Positions 5,312 to 12,639 of a stretch of DNA of 18,695 bases are shown here, in pieces. The stretch covers positions 1-18,695 of the forward strand of contig DAOTVC010000145.1 of NCBI GenBank assembly GCA_034437215.1, given 5' to 3'. Every line of letters begins with the position of its first letter. Positions within the stretch are counted from its first letter, which is position 1. Position numbers and translations under genes: made by a program. Source of the DNA: DAOTVC01 sp034437215. GTDB taxonomy: Bacteria > Chloroflexota > Anaerolineae > B4-G1 > SLSP01. The notes beneath the pieces are model-generated. The model had not been told where the DNA came from. It ran no database searches and was given only the letters and a program-made list of their open reading frames with translations.

Positions 5312-7159
5312 CTAGCCCTCCTCTCCTGCGATTCTCTTCACGGCTTCGAAGGTCCCCAGCAGCGCCCCCTGGTCCGCGGCCCACTGCAGCCGCTCCTCGG
5401 TGATCATCGCGATGACGGCGTCGTAGATCTCGTGGATCTTCAGCGGCACCCCCCGCTCCTTGCCCAGCATGTGAACGTGAATGTCCTCGGCGTCCAGCTG
5501 GCGGTAGTAGCGGTGCTCGACCATGCGCGCAAACTGCGAGGAGAAGTTGAGCTCGGGTACGAGGATGGCCCGCTTGCCCATCAGAAACTCGGAGACGGCG
5601 CGGTCGGGCATGGGGAGCAGGGTGTGGGGGTAGAGGGCCTCGATCTCGATGCCGTCCTGCGCCAGGAGCTCCATCGCCTCACGGACGGCGCCCCGGGTGC
5701 TGCCCCACCCCATGATACCGAAGGGGGCACCTGCCTTGCCCCAGCGGCGGGCCGCGAACTTCCACTCCGCCAGCCGCTTGCGCGCGGCCTCCACCTTCTT
5801 GGCCCGCTTGCGCATCATCCGCTCGTGGGTGTCGGGTGACTGGTCGGGGTGTCCGTACTCGTCGTGCTCCAGGCTCTCGGCGAGGTAGGTCCCGCCCTCC
5901 ATACCGGGCACCGCCATCGGGGAGATCCCGTCCTCGGTGTCCCGGTAGCGGCGGTAGTCCCCCGCCAGCTCCTCCTCGGTGGGGAGCCGGCGCTCCAGGC
6001 ACTCGTTCCACATCCCGCAGGCCCGTTCGGGATAGGGCATCGTCTCCAGCCGGGAGGCCATCGCCTGATCGGAGAGGACGATGACGGGCATCTGGTAGTA
6101 CTCCGCCAGGCTGAAGGCGTTGATCATCTGGTAGTAGCAGTCCTTGACGGAGTCAGGGGCCAGGACGAAGCGGGGCGCGTCGCCGTGCCCGCCGTAGAGG
6201 GAGAGGAAGAGGTCGCCCTGGGAGGTCTTCGTGGGCAGCCCCGTGGAGGGGCCGGCCCGCTGCACGTTGATGACCACGATGGGGATCTCCGCCATGCTCG
6301 CCATGCCCAGCGCCTCGATCATCAGGGAGAGCCCGGGGCCCGAGGTGGCGGTCATCGAGCGCTGCCCGCTGTAGGAGCCCCCGATGATCATGTTGATGGC
6401 GGCGATCTCGTCCTCCGCCTGGACCATCATCCCCCCGAAGGCGGGGAGGTGCTTCGCCAGCGCCTCCATCACGGGCGTCGCCGGGGTGATGGGGTAACCG
6501 GCGTAGAAGCGGCAGCCCGCCTCCAGCGCGCCCAACGCCATGGCGTCGGCGCCGGAGAGGAGGAGGTGGGTCTCCGAGATCTCCGGCAGCGGCAGGGAGT
6601 AGGGGAAGGGCTCGGGGTAGTGGCGCCGGGCATACTCGTAGCCCTCGCGCAGCGCCTGGAGGTTCTTCTCGAGGGCCTCGGCGTGACGGGCCATCCGCTC
6701 CCGCACCACCTTCTCGGCAGTTTCGAAGTCGAAGCGGAAGAACCAGACCAGGGCCCCGACCATCACCAGGTTCTTGCCCCGCAGCCATTCGATGGACTGC
6801 GCCAGCTCCTCGGCGGGGATGCGGTAGGTCGTCCGTCCCCCGGCGTCGACCTCCTCGAGGGCGCTGGGGTCGTAGACGAAGACGCCCTCGCCCTTGAGCT
6901 CGTCCCGATTCTCCGTCCACGCGTTCTTGTTCATCGCCACCAGCACGTCGGCGGCGTCCCCCTCACTCAGCACGCGATCGATGCCCACGCGTGTCTGAAA
7001 GAGCACCTGCCCGCCGCGGATCTCGGCGGGATAGGTGCGCAGGGTGTAGACTTCCAGCCCCGAACGGGCGGCGATGCGGGTGTAGAGATCCCCCAGCGTG
7101 ATGGTTCCCTCGCCGGCCTCCCCCCCCATCCGCACGACTACGGTTTCGATCTCGGTCAT
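5312..7159 (-). CDS. 2-oxoacid:ferredoxin oxidoreductase, fused gamma-alpha subunit
   Basis: 615 residues. Residues 1 to about 190 form the gamma domain (GGEAGEGTITLGDLYTRIA and TYPAEIRGGQV), and about 195-615 the alpha subunit with its pyrimidine-binding and transketolase C-terminal domains. The motif YPITPATP (222-229) corresponds to the YPITPSSD motif of archaeal OFORs. QAEDE (247-251) supplies the TPP-activating glutamate region, and GPSTGLPTKTSQGDL (303-317) is a conserved alpha loop. The gamma-alpha fusion with a separate beta is the two-subunit KorAB/archaeal OFOR type, which uses free ferredoxin. AGGAG lies 4 nt before the ATG. It follows the S51-like gene by 36 nt and precedes beta by 2 nt, so the unit is probably one transcript from upstream of the M20 gene. 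Together with the peptidases it may oxidise 2-oxoacids from amino acids. Confidence 0.94.
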   Translation of the reverse strand: MTEIETVVVRMGGEAGEGTITLGDLYTRIAARSGLEVYTLRTYPAEIRGGQVLFQTRVGIDRVLSEGDAADVLVAMNKNAWTENRDELKGEGVFVYDPSALEEVDAGGRTTYRIPAEELAQSIEWLRGKNLVMVGALVWFFRFDFETAEKVVRERMARHAEALEKNLQALREGYEYARRHYPEPFPYSLPLPEISETHLLLSGADAMALGALEAGCRFYAGYPITPATPVMEALAKHLPAFGGMMVQAEDEIAAINMIIGGSYSGQRSMTATSGPGLSLMIEALGMASMAEIPIVVINVQRAGPSTGLPTKTSQGDLFLSLYGGHGDAPRFVLAPDSVKDCYYQMINAFSLAEYYQMPVIVLSDQAMASRLETMPYPERACGMWNECLERRLPTEEELAGDYRRYRDTEDGISPMAVPGMEGGTYLAESLEHDEYGHPDQSPDTHERMMRKRAKKVEAARKRLAEWKFAARRWGKAGAPFGIMGWGSTRGAVREAMELLAQDGIEIEALYPHTLLPMPDRAVSEFLMGKRAILVPELNFSSQFARMVEHRYYRQLDAEDIHVHMLGKERGVPLKIHEIYDAVIAMITEERLQWAADQGALLGTFEAVKRIAGEEG

Positions 7160-7195
7160 AACGCTCCTGTTATCCGCGCTAAAGCGACTCTGCTT

Positions 7196-7879
7196 CTACT
7201 GGTGTACCACCGCCGTCACCTCGCCCGCGCCCCACGTCACCACCTCCCCCTCGGGTCCCAGGGCGAGGGCCGTGCCGTCAGGCACGCCCAGGCCGATGAA
7301 GCCGGGGTGCTCGTGGAGCAGGGTGCGGAGCGCGTCGGCGTCCTCCGTGGAGGTGAAGTGGGCGGTGACGATGGCGCTCTGGAGGAAGTTGAGCCCCGGT
7401 GCCTGAACGGTGGGTTCGGCGGGGTCGGTGACCCAGGCTCCCAACGCCGCCGCCCCCCCACCGGCGCCGACGATGAGCAGCCCCTGCAGGGTGGCGAAGC
7501 CCTTGACGATGGCCCGCAGGGCGGCGGTCTTCTGGAGCCGCCGGGCGAGGAAGAGGGGATTGGCGCCGCCGAGGTAGAGGATGCCCGCCTCGGCGATCAG
7601 GGAGAGAAAGTCGGGATCCTCCAGATCCTCCGGGGACATGTCGGCGAGGATGAAGCCCTCGCCCACGGGCCCACCCAGGGCCACATAGTGATCCACCACG
7701 GCCTCGGCCTCCGCCTGCTGCCCCTCAGAGAGGAGGACCACCATGGGGCGGTCAAGGTTGGCAATGCTGAGGATGTGGGCGTCGACGACGTCCGTCTCGC
7801 CGCGGGCGATGGAGCCGCCCCCGGAGAGGACGAGCCAGCCGGTGCCGTCGGCCCAGCGCAGGGGACCTCCCTGAGGCAT
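7196..7879 (-). CDS. S51 (cyanophycinase/dipeptidase E)-like protein lacking the catalytic serine
   Basis: 227 residues with the class I glutamine-amidotransferase-like fold of the S51 family: LVLSGGGSI near the N terminus, ILYLGGANPLFLARRL (100-114) and FIGLGVPDGTAL (194-204). Active S51 enzymes have the nucleophile serine in GxSAGA. Here the equivalent stretch is GAGGGA (138-143), with Gly140 in the serine position and no nearby serine; I reread these codons. The expected histidine is probably H174 in AHF, and the usual Glu is replaced by Asp201. It is therefore probably not a working S51 protease, but may keep a binding or regulatory role. The ATG overlaps the stop of the M20 gene (TGATG), with GAGGAG upstream, so the two are co-translated. 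Its place between a peptidase and OFOR suggests amino-acid or peptide metabolism. Confidence 0.75.
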   Translation of the reverse strand: MPQGGPLRWADGTGWLVLSGGGSIARGETDVVDAHILSIANLDRPMVVLLSEGQQAEAEAVVDHYVALGGPVGEGFILADMSPEDLEDPDFLSLIAEAGILYLGGANPLFLARRLQKTAALRAIVKGFATLQGLLIVGAGGGAAALGAWVTDPAEPTVQAPGLNFLQSAIVTAHFTSTEDADALRTLLHEHPGFIGLGVPDGTALALGPEGEVVTWGAGEVTAVVHQ

Positions 7880-9051
7880 CAGATCTCCTCACCCGACATG
7901 AGGCGCCGCAGGGCCTCGACCATGATGGCCACGCCCACCGGCAGGACCTCCTCGTCGATGTCGAAGTGGGGATTGTGGTGGGGGCGGTTCTCCCCCTCGG
8001 GCGCGGAGCCGACGAAGAAGTAGCAGCCGGGCACCTCGTTGAGGAAGAAGGCGGCGTCCTCGCTGCCCATGGTGCGCACCTCCTCCTGCTGCAGCGCGTC
8101 TCCCAGGACCGTACGGGCGGCCTCCTGCACCACCGCAGCCGTCTCCGCGTCGTTGACCACGGCCGGGCTGACGGGGTGGAACTTCAGCGTGGCCTCGGCG
8201 CCCATCATCGCCGCCGTCCCCTCGACGATCTCGTGCAGCCGCTCGAGGACCTTCTCGCGCACCTCAGGTTTGAAGGTCCGCACGGTGCCCTTGAGGTTAG
8301 CCCGGTCGGGGATGACGTTGAAGGTGTCCCCCGCCTGCAGAGCCCCCACGGTGACCACCGCGGCGTCCATCGTGGCGACGTTGCGGCTGACGATGGTCTG
8401 GAGGGCGGAGACGGTGAGGGACGCAGCGACGACGGGGTCGACGGCGTCCTCGGGGATGGCGGCGTGCCCGCCCTTGCCCTGGATGTCGGCTTCCCAGGCC
8501 TCCGCAGCCGCCATGACGGGGCCGGGGGCGGCGCTCACGGCCCCAACGGGGTAGACGTTCCAGACGTGGAGGGCCAGCACCCGGTCGGGTCGCGGCTCCT
8601 CGAGGACCCCCTCCTTGACCATGATCTCGGCCCCGTTCCGCCCCTCCTCACCGGGCTGGAAGACCATCTTCAGCGTCCCCTGCCAGCGGTCGCGCGTCTC
8701 GCTCATCAGCCGGGCCACGCCCAGCCCGATGGCCATGTGGGCGTCGTGCCCGCAGGCGTGCATCAGGCCGGGCTCCTCCGAAGCGTAGGGGACGTCGTTC
8801 TCCTCGACGACGGGAAGGGCGTCCATGTCGGCCCGCACCATGATCACGGGCCCGTCGCCGTTCTCCAGCAGTCCCACCACGCCCGTCTCGGCGATGCCCG
8901 TCTGTACCTCGTAGCCCAGTTCGTGCAGAATACCGGCGATCACCTCGGCGGAGCGGTGCTCCTCCAGACCCAACTCGGGGTGGCGGTGGAAATCCCGCCG
9001 CCAGGCGACCAACCGGTCGTAGAGTGCCTGGGCCTCCTCACGTGTACCCAT
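7879..9051 (-). CDS. M20 family metal-dependent amidohydrolase/carboxypeptidase
   Basis: 390 residues, usual for the M20D (HipO/IAA-amino acid hydrolase) group, which cleaves N-acyl amino acids or short peptides with two metal ions. Visible features are RADMDALPV (73-81), HACGHD (98-103) with the metal-binding Cys, PGEEG (133-137) carrying the catalytic Glu, LHVWN (161-165) and the late HHNPHFDIDE segment. A lid domain lies at about residues 180-295. The start is the ATG at 9051, with AGGAGG 4 nt upstream; the frame stays open to 9111 but that would run into the -10 box. No signal peptide is seen, so it is cytosolic. It is the first gene of a four-gene unit with the S51-like protein and OFOR. 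The exact acyl group cannot be assigned. Confidence 0.92.
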   Translation of the reverse strand: MGTREEAQALYDRLVAWRRDFHRHPELGLEEHRSAEVIAGILHELGYEVQTGIAETGVVGLLENGDGPVIMVRADMDALPVVEENDVPYASEEPGLMHACGHDAHMAIGLGVARLMSETRDRWQGTLKMVFQPGEEGRNGAEIMVKEGVLEEPRPDRVLALHVWNVYPVGAVSAAPGPVMAAAEAWEADIQGKGGHAAIPEDAVDPVVAASLTVSALQTIVSRNVATMDAAVVTVGALQAGDTFNVIPDRANLKGTVRTFKPEVREKVLERLHEIVEGTAAMMGAEATLKFHPVSPAVVNDAETAAVVQEAARTVLGDALQQEEVRTMGSEDAAFFLNEVPGCYFFVGSAPEGENRPHHNPHFDIDEEVLPVGVAIMVEALRRLMSGEEI

Positions 9052-9083
9052 CTCGCCTCCTCTTCGTTTGACATGCGAGCTCC

Positions 9084-9111
9084 ATTGTAACATACCCAAG
9101 ATGGGGAGCAA
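9084..9111 (-). promoter_or_regulatory. Probable promoter of the M20-S51-OFOR unit
   Basis: On the minus strand TTGCTC (plus positions 9106-9111) and TACAAT (9084-9089) are separated by 16 nt. Transcription would start near 9077, leaving a leader of about 26 nt with AGGAGG before the ATG at 9051. The -35 box is a moderate match. Confidence 0.45.
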
Positions 9112-9158
9112 TGATAGTTAGACCCGCTTTCCTGCGCGCATGGTCACATTCGATGGAA

Positions 9159-9191
9159 GGCGTGAGACGTGAGGATCTCACGTTTCACGCC
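9159..9191. repeat. Palindromic heptamer repeat
   Basis: ggcgtgagacgtgag (9159-9173) and ctcacgtttcacgcc (9177-9191) are inverted repeats with one mismatch and a 3-nt loop. The heptamers gtgagac and gtgagga belong to the same family as at 1277. It lies between two minus-strand units, downstream of the M32 terminator and upstream of the M20 promoter. Confidence 0.75.
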
Positions 9192-9201
9192 GTTTAACAA
9201 A

Positions 9202-9232
9202 ACTCGGGGTGGTCCAGGCGACCACCCCGAGT
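9202..9232 (-). terminator. Rho-independent terminator of the M32 carboxypeptidase gene
   Basis: actcggggtggt (9202-9213) and accaccccgagt (9221-9232) form a perfect 12-bp stem with a 7-nt loop. Read on the minus strand the stem is followed by a T-rich run (tttgtt), the classical intrinsic terminator layout, 20 nt after the gene's stop codon. Confidence 0.88.
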
Positions 9233-9251
9233 ACGTGTGCCGGTGAGTCCT

Positions 9252-10757
9252 CTAGAGTTCGTAGACCTCGGTGTACTTCTCGCGCATGTAGTCGAGCAGC
9301 GGTTGGGCCGAGAGCTCCTCGCCCAGCTCGCGCTCCATCAGCTCGGGCGCCGTGAACTTGGCCCCGTGCTTGTGAACGTGCTCGCGCATCCACTCCAGCA
9401 GCGGCAGGAGTTCGCCGCGGCTGAAGCCCTCCACCAGACCCGGGATCTCCTGCTGCACGCGGCGGTAGAGCTGCGCAGCCATGATGTTGCCCAGCGTGTA
9501 GGTGGGGAAGTAGCCGACGGTCCCGTGAGACCAGTGGACGTCCTGCAGCACGCCCTCGCTGTCTTTAGTGGGGACGATGCCCAGGTACTCCTCGTACTTG
9601 CCGTTCCACGCCTCGGGCACGTCCGCCATCTGCAGCGAGCCGTCCACCATCGCCTGCTCCAACTCGAAGCGGGCGAAGATGTGCATGTTGTAGGTCACCT
9701 CGTCGGCCTCGACGCGGATGAAATCGGGCTGCACCTTGTTGATGGCGCGGTAGAAGTCTTCCAGCGAAACCCCCTCCAGCTGCTTGGGGAAGAAGGCGCC
9801 GAAGATGGGCAGGAAGTAGGTCCAGAACTCGCGACTGCGCCCCATCATGTTCTCCCACAGGCGAGACTGGGACTCGTGGATGCCCAGGGTCGCGCCGCCG
9901 GCGAGCAGGGTGCGGTCGAAGCGCTCGGGGATCCCCTGCTCGTAGAGAGCGTGCCCGCCCTCGTGGATGCTGCTGAAGGCCGAGGACTGGGGGCGGTTCT
10001 TGAAGAGGCGGGTGGTCACGCGCACGTCGTTGCAGGAGAAGTGGATGGTGAAGGGATGCGGGGCCTTGTCCTGGCGCCCCCGGCTGAAGTCATAGCCCAT
10101 CTGCCGCAGGATGACCTCGGTGAAGTCCCACTGCCGGTCTACGGGGTAGTCCTTGCCGAAGAAACTGTCGTCCACGGGCTTGCCCTCCTCGACGATCTCC
10201 TCCAAGAGGGGGACCAGCCCCTCCTTGAGATCCTGGAAGAGGTTGGCGACCTGCGAGGTCTTGATACCCGGCTCGTAGAAGTCGATGAGAGCGTCGTAGG
10301 GATGCTCCTCGTATCCCAGGATGTCGGCGATGCGGCGGTTGAGGTCGACGACCTTGGTCAGGTGGGGTTGGAACATGCCGTAGTCGTTCTCCTCGCGGGC
10401 CTGCCGCCAGGCGACGAAGGCCTGGGAGGTGACCCGGGCCAGCTCGGCGACCATCTCCGTGGGGATCTTCGTCATCTTGTCGAACTGGCGGCGGACGACG
10501 CGCACCAGCGAGACCTCGTCGGAGCCGTAGTCCAGCCCCTCCGCCTCTGCCTCCGCCTCCTCCAGCAACCTGGCGGTCTCGTCGGAGGTAAAGAGCTCGT
10601 GGGACATCGATTGGAGGGTCGCCAGCTGCTCCGAGCGGGCATTCACCCCTCCGGCGGGCATGTAGACCTCCTGGTCCCACTGCAAGAGGGCGGAGGCCTT
10701 GTCGAGGTCGTCCTTCGGGTAGAGGTGCTGCTTCAGTTGTTCGATCTTTTCACCCAT
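9252..10757 (-). CDS. Carboxypeptidase, M32 family (Taq-type metallocarboxypeptidase)
   Basis: 501 residues, the standard length of M32 enzymes, which remove C-terminal residues from peptides in the cytosol using one metal ion. The zinc motif is HEGGH (265-269) with catalytic Glu266; the third ligand is Glu295 in HESQSRLWEN. Other family hallmarks are LLQWDQEVYMPAGG (24-37), HPF near 234, HFSCNDVRVTTR and the late DVHWSHGTVGYFPTYTLG segment. The ATG at 10757 follows GGAG by 7 nt. It has its own promoter and terminator, so it is monocistronic but shares orientation with the M20/OFOR unit downstream and would feed the same amino-acid pool. No signal peptide. No odd features. Confidence 0.96.
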   Translation of the reverse strand: MGEKIEQLKQHLYPKDDLDKASALLQWDQEVYMPAGGVNARSEQLATLQSMSHELFTSDETARLLEEAEAEAEGLDYGSDEVSLVRVVRRQFDKMTKIPTEMVAELARVTSQAFVAWRQAREENDYGMFQPHLTKVVDLNRRIADILGYEEHPYDALIDFYEPGIKTSQVANLFQDLKEGLVPLLEEIVEEGKPVDDSFFGKDYPVDRQWDFTEVILRQMGYDFSRGRQDKAPHPFTIHFSCNDVRVTTRLFKNRPQSSAFSSIHEGGHALYEQGIPERFDRTLLAGGATLGIHESQSRLWENMMGRSREFWTYFLPIFGAFFPKQLEGVSLEDFYRAINKVQPDFIRVEADEVTYNMHIFARFELEQAMVDGSLQMADVPEAWNGKYEEYLGIVPTKDSEGVLQDVHWSHGTVGYFPTYTLGNIMAAQLYRRVQQEIPGLVEGFSRGELLPLLEWMREHVHKHGAKFTAPELMERELGEELSAQPLLDYMREKYTEVYEL

Positions 10758-10815
10758 TGATTATCTCCATCCGGTGATATGGTTAGCAATAGAGGCTAAA
10801 AACTTAGCCTGCCTT

Positions 10816-10843
10816 ATTATATCGTCTCATACCCGGCGGGCAA
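10816..10843 (-). promoter_or_regulatory. Promoter of the M32 carboxypeptidase gene
   Basis: On the minus strand TTGCCC (plus 10838-10843) and a perfect TATAAT (10816-10821) are separated by 16 nt. Transcription would begin near 10809, about 50 nt before the ATG at 10757. Confidence 0.6.
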
Positions 10844-11099
10844 GGTGTCTTCCGTCACCATCCCGGCTGCACAGCCTCACGCTGCCCCCCCGGCAAGCCG
10901 CCGGTTTGTTTGGGTTCCGCATTCCCTGGCCCCGTCAACGGGCTTATCTTCTTAAGGACTTCCAAATGGCGAGGGGAGGGGGCAGAGGGTGGGGCCGCAC
11001 CACATGTGTACAGACTCTCAACACCTAGCCATTGGATCACAGGGTTTACCCAGCAGGGCTATCGCACTTAGAGAACTTTCCCCATCGCGTTATTTGGTG

Positions 11100-11121
11100 C
11101 GCCGCTGAAGCGGCGTTTTTT
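11100..11121 (+). terminator. Terminator-like hairpin with T6 tract
   Basis: cgccgct (11100-11106) and agcggcg (11109-11115) pair across a 2-nt loop and are followed directly by six T. The shape is that of an intrinsic terminator on the plus strand, but no plus-strand gene ends nearby; it lies inside the MITE-like element and may simply be element structure. Confidence 0.5.
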
Positions 11122-11124
11122 AGA

Positions 11125-11164
11125 GGGATTTTGGGGGCGGGGCAAGGCCCCGCCACAAAAATCC
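11125..11164. repeat. Long interrupted hairpin
   Basis: ggcggggc (11136-11143) and gccccgcc (11147-11154) form the inner stem. gggatttt (11125-11132) and aaaatccc (11157-11164) form an outer stem, with an unpaired ggg (11133-11135) against ac (11155-11156). Part of the second MITE-like element. Confidence 0.7.
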
Positions 11165-11334
11165 CCTTTCATCCACGGCCTTTAGGCCGCATTTCTGCGA
11201 CCAGAGGTCAAATGCGATTACCCAGCTGGAATAAAAGAGACATCTGTTATACAATTGGAGGGGAGGGTAACAACACCGCACACCAACGCGCCCCTCATCG
11301 CTATCTGCAGATGGAACAGTGGAAGGAGGGTTCT

Positions 11335-12639
11335 ATGTACCACCGACGTTGGACGCACGCGCTTTTGCTTCTGGTTCTGGTGACCCTGGTGGCCTGTGGG
11401 GGAGGCGGCACCGAAGAAAGGGGGGACGAGGCAGCGACCGAAGAGCCCGTGACGGTCGTCATCGGCTACAACCGCTTCATGAATCAGTCCTTTGGGCCCG
11501 GCCCGGCCCCCATCGAGTTCATTCAGGAGGCGGTCGCCGAGAAGTACCCCTACATCACCGTACAGCTGAACATCACACCCGACTCCGTCAACCAGATGCA
11601 CGACGCTCTCGTCGTCTGGTTCACCGCCGAGGATCCCACCATCGACATCTACGGCATGGACACGCCCTGGGTCATGGAGTTCGGGGAGGCCGAGTGGGCG
11701 GTGCCCCTGAACGAGGAGCTCCCCGCGCTGGAGGAGAACTTCCTCGACGTGGGGCTGGACGTCTTCACCTACGAGGAGCAGCGGCTGGGGGTCCCCTACT
11801 GGGGGAGCATCAGCGGTCTCTTCTACCGCACCGACCTCCTCGAGGAGTACGGCTACGAGCCGCCGGAGACCTACGACGACCTGGTCGCCGCCGCCGAGGA
11901 GATCACCGCCGACCGGCCGGAGCTGACGGGCTTCACCTGGGCCGGCGCCCGCGAGGAGGGGCTGGTGATGGTGTGGGCGGAGTTCCTCCACGGCTTCGGA
12001 GGCCGGTACTTCGACGACGAGGGACAGTGCGCCTTCAACTCGCCCGAGGGGGTGGAGGCCGTGGAGTTCATGCTCTCCCTCATCGAGAGCGGCGTCTCGC
12101 CCCGGGAGACGACCTCCTGGGGGGCGCAGGGAGCGCGCACCCGCTTCGTCGAGGGGGAGGCGATCTTCCTGCGCCACAACCACGACCTCATCACCTGGCT
12201 CGACGACGAGGAGCGCTCCGACGTCGCCGGACGGTGGGACTTCATGCCCAACCCCGCGCAGCCCAACGGGCGCCCTACGGGCGTCACCGGGGGCTTCGCC
12301 TTCGCCATCAACCCCTACACCGACGAGTACGACGCGACGTTGAAGGTCCTGGAGATCATCGCCAGCGAGGAGGTCCAGAAGGGCTTCGCCATCGCCTGGG
12401 GCCCCGTCCAGTACTACGAGGGGCTCTACGAGGACCCCGAGGTCCAGGAGGCCAACCCCAACGTCGACGAGCTCGACCCCGTGCTGGAGACGGCTCTCAA
12501 CCGCCCGCCCAGCACGCGCTACGCCGAGCTCTCCTCGATTCTGCAGGAGGAGCTCCACTCGGCCCTCTCGGGCACGAAGCCCGTCGAGCGGGCCCTGGAC
12601 GACGCCTGCGCCCGCGTCGAGGAGCTGAGGGCGGAATGA
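11335..12639 (+). CDS. ABC transporter extracellular substrate-binding lipoprotein (sugar type, family 1)
   Basis: 434 residues. The start is the ATG at 11335 because GAAGGAGGG lies just upstream and a lipoprotein signal follows: basic MYHRRW, a hydrophobic core, and the lipobox LVAC with lipidated Cys21, then a Gly/Glu-rich linker. The mature part has the layout of family 1 solute-binding proteins (MalE/UgpB-like): LFYRTDLLEEYGYEPPETYDDLVAAAEEI, FVEGEAIFLRHNHDLITWL and GGFAFAINPYTDEYDATLKVLE are characteristic. It would capture a sugar, glycoside or related solute outside the membrane and deliver it to the two permeases encoded next. The stop overlaps the first permease start by 4 nt (ATGA). 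Substrate cannot be read from sequence. A possible extended -10 box is seen about 80 nt upstream. Confidence 0.93.
   Translation: MYHRRWTHALLLLVLVTLVACGGGGTEERGDEAATEEPVTVVIGYNRFMNQSFGPGPAPIEFIQEAVAEKYPYITVQLNITPDSVNQMHDALVVWFTAEDPTIDIYGMDTPWVMEFGEAEWAVPLNEELPALEENFLDVGLDVFTYEEQRLGVPYWGSISGLFYRTDLLEEYGYEPPETYDDLVAAAEEITADRPELTGFTWAGAREEGLVMVWAEFLHGFGGRYFDDEGQCAFNSPEGVEAVEFMLSLIESGVSPRETTSWGAQGARTRFVEGEAIFLRHNHDLITWLDDEERSDVAGRWDFMPNPAQPNGRPTGVTGGFAFAINPYTDEYDATLKVLEIIASEEVQKGFAIAWGPVQYYEGLYEDPEVQEANPNVDELDPVLETALNRPPSTRYAELSSILQEELHSALSGTKPVERALDDACARVEELRAE

Larger units (their letters stand above)
11054..11225. mobile_element. Second, degenerate MITE-like element (172 bp)
   Basis: The left end, cagggctatcgcactt (11054-11069), is nearly identical to the ends of the element at 1195-1383. 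The right end, caaatgcgattacccag (11209-11225), matches the inverted end at 14 of 17 positions. The interior is unrelated to the first copy: two hairpins (11100-11115, 11125-11164) and a small stem cggcc/ggccg (11176-11189). No clean target duplication flanks it; ttacccag occurs just outside the left end (11046-11053) and also within the right end (11218-11225), so the right tip may have been lost or rearranged. Confidence 0.4.
10844..11334. other. Gene-free gap between the M32 gene and the ABC importer operon
   Basis: No supported gene. The part 10844-11044 shows nothing recognisable apart from GC-rich spacer. A second MITE-like element (11054-11225) with hairpins follows. Past it, tgttataca (11245-11253) resembles an extended -10 box for the importer operon, but no matching -35 is seen. 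GAAGGAGGG at 11322-11330 is the Shine-Dalgarno of the binding protein. The reading frame open from 11032 is an accidental upstream extension. Confidence 0.5.

Noticed and set aside
5310..5384. Upstream extension of the OFOR beta start
   Set aside because: Low-complexity Arg/Gly-rich sequence overlapping the alpha gene; ATG 5309 has a good Shine-Dalgarno and fits the family start.
5849..8023. 724-residue plus-strand open frame opposite the OFOR and S51-like genes
   Set aside because: Composition is His/Gly/Leu/Val-rich without domains, and it is the antisense shadow of GC-rich coding DNA. The minus-strand genes have motifs and ribosome sites.
9237..10760. Long plus-strand open frame over the carboxypeptidase gene
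   Set aside because: Complete antisense overlap with an M32 gene with all catalytic residues, a promoter and a terminator.
11100..11190. Possible tRNA or small structured RNA from clustered hairpins
   Set aside because: No cloverleaf, anticodon arm or conserved RNA motif can be drawn; the stems lie inside a MITE-like element.
11032..11334. Upstream extension of the binding-protein frame
   Set aside because: It would precede a clear lipoprotein signal and Shine-Dalgarno and would run through the MITE-like element; it is open by chance.
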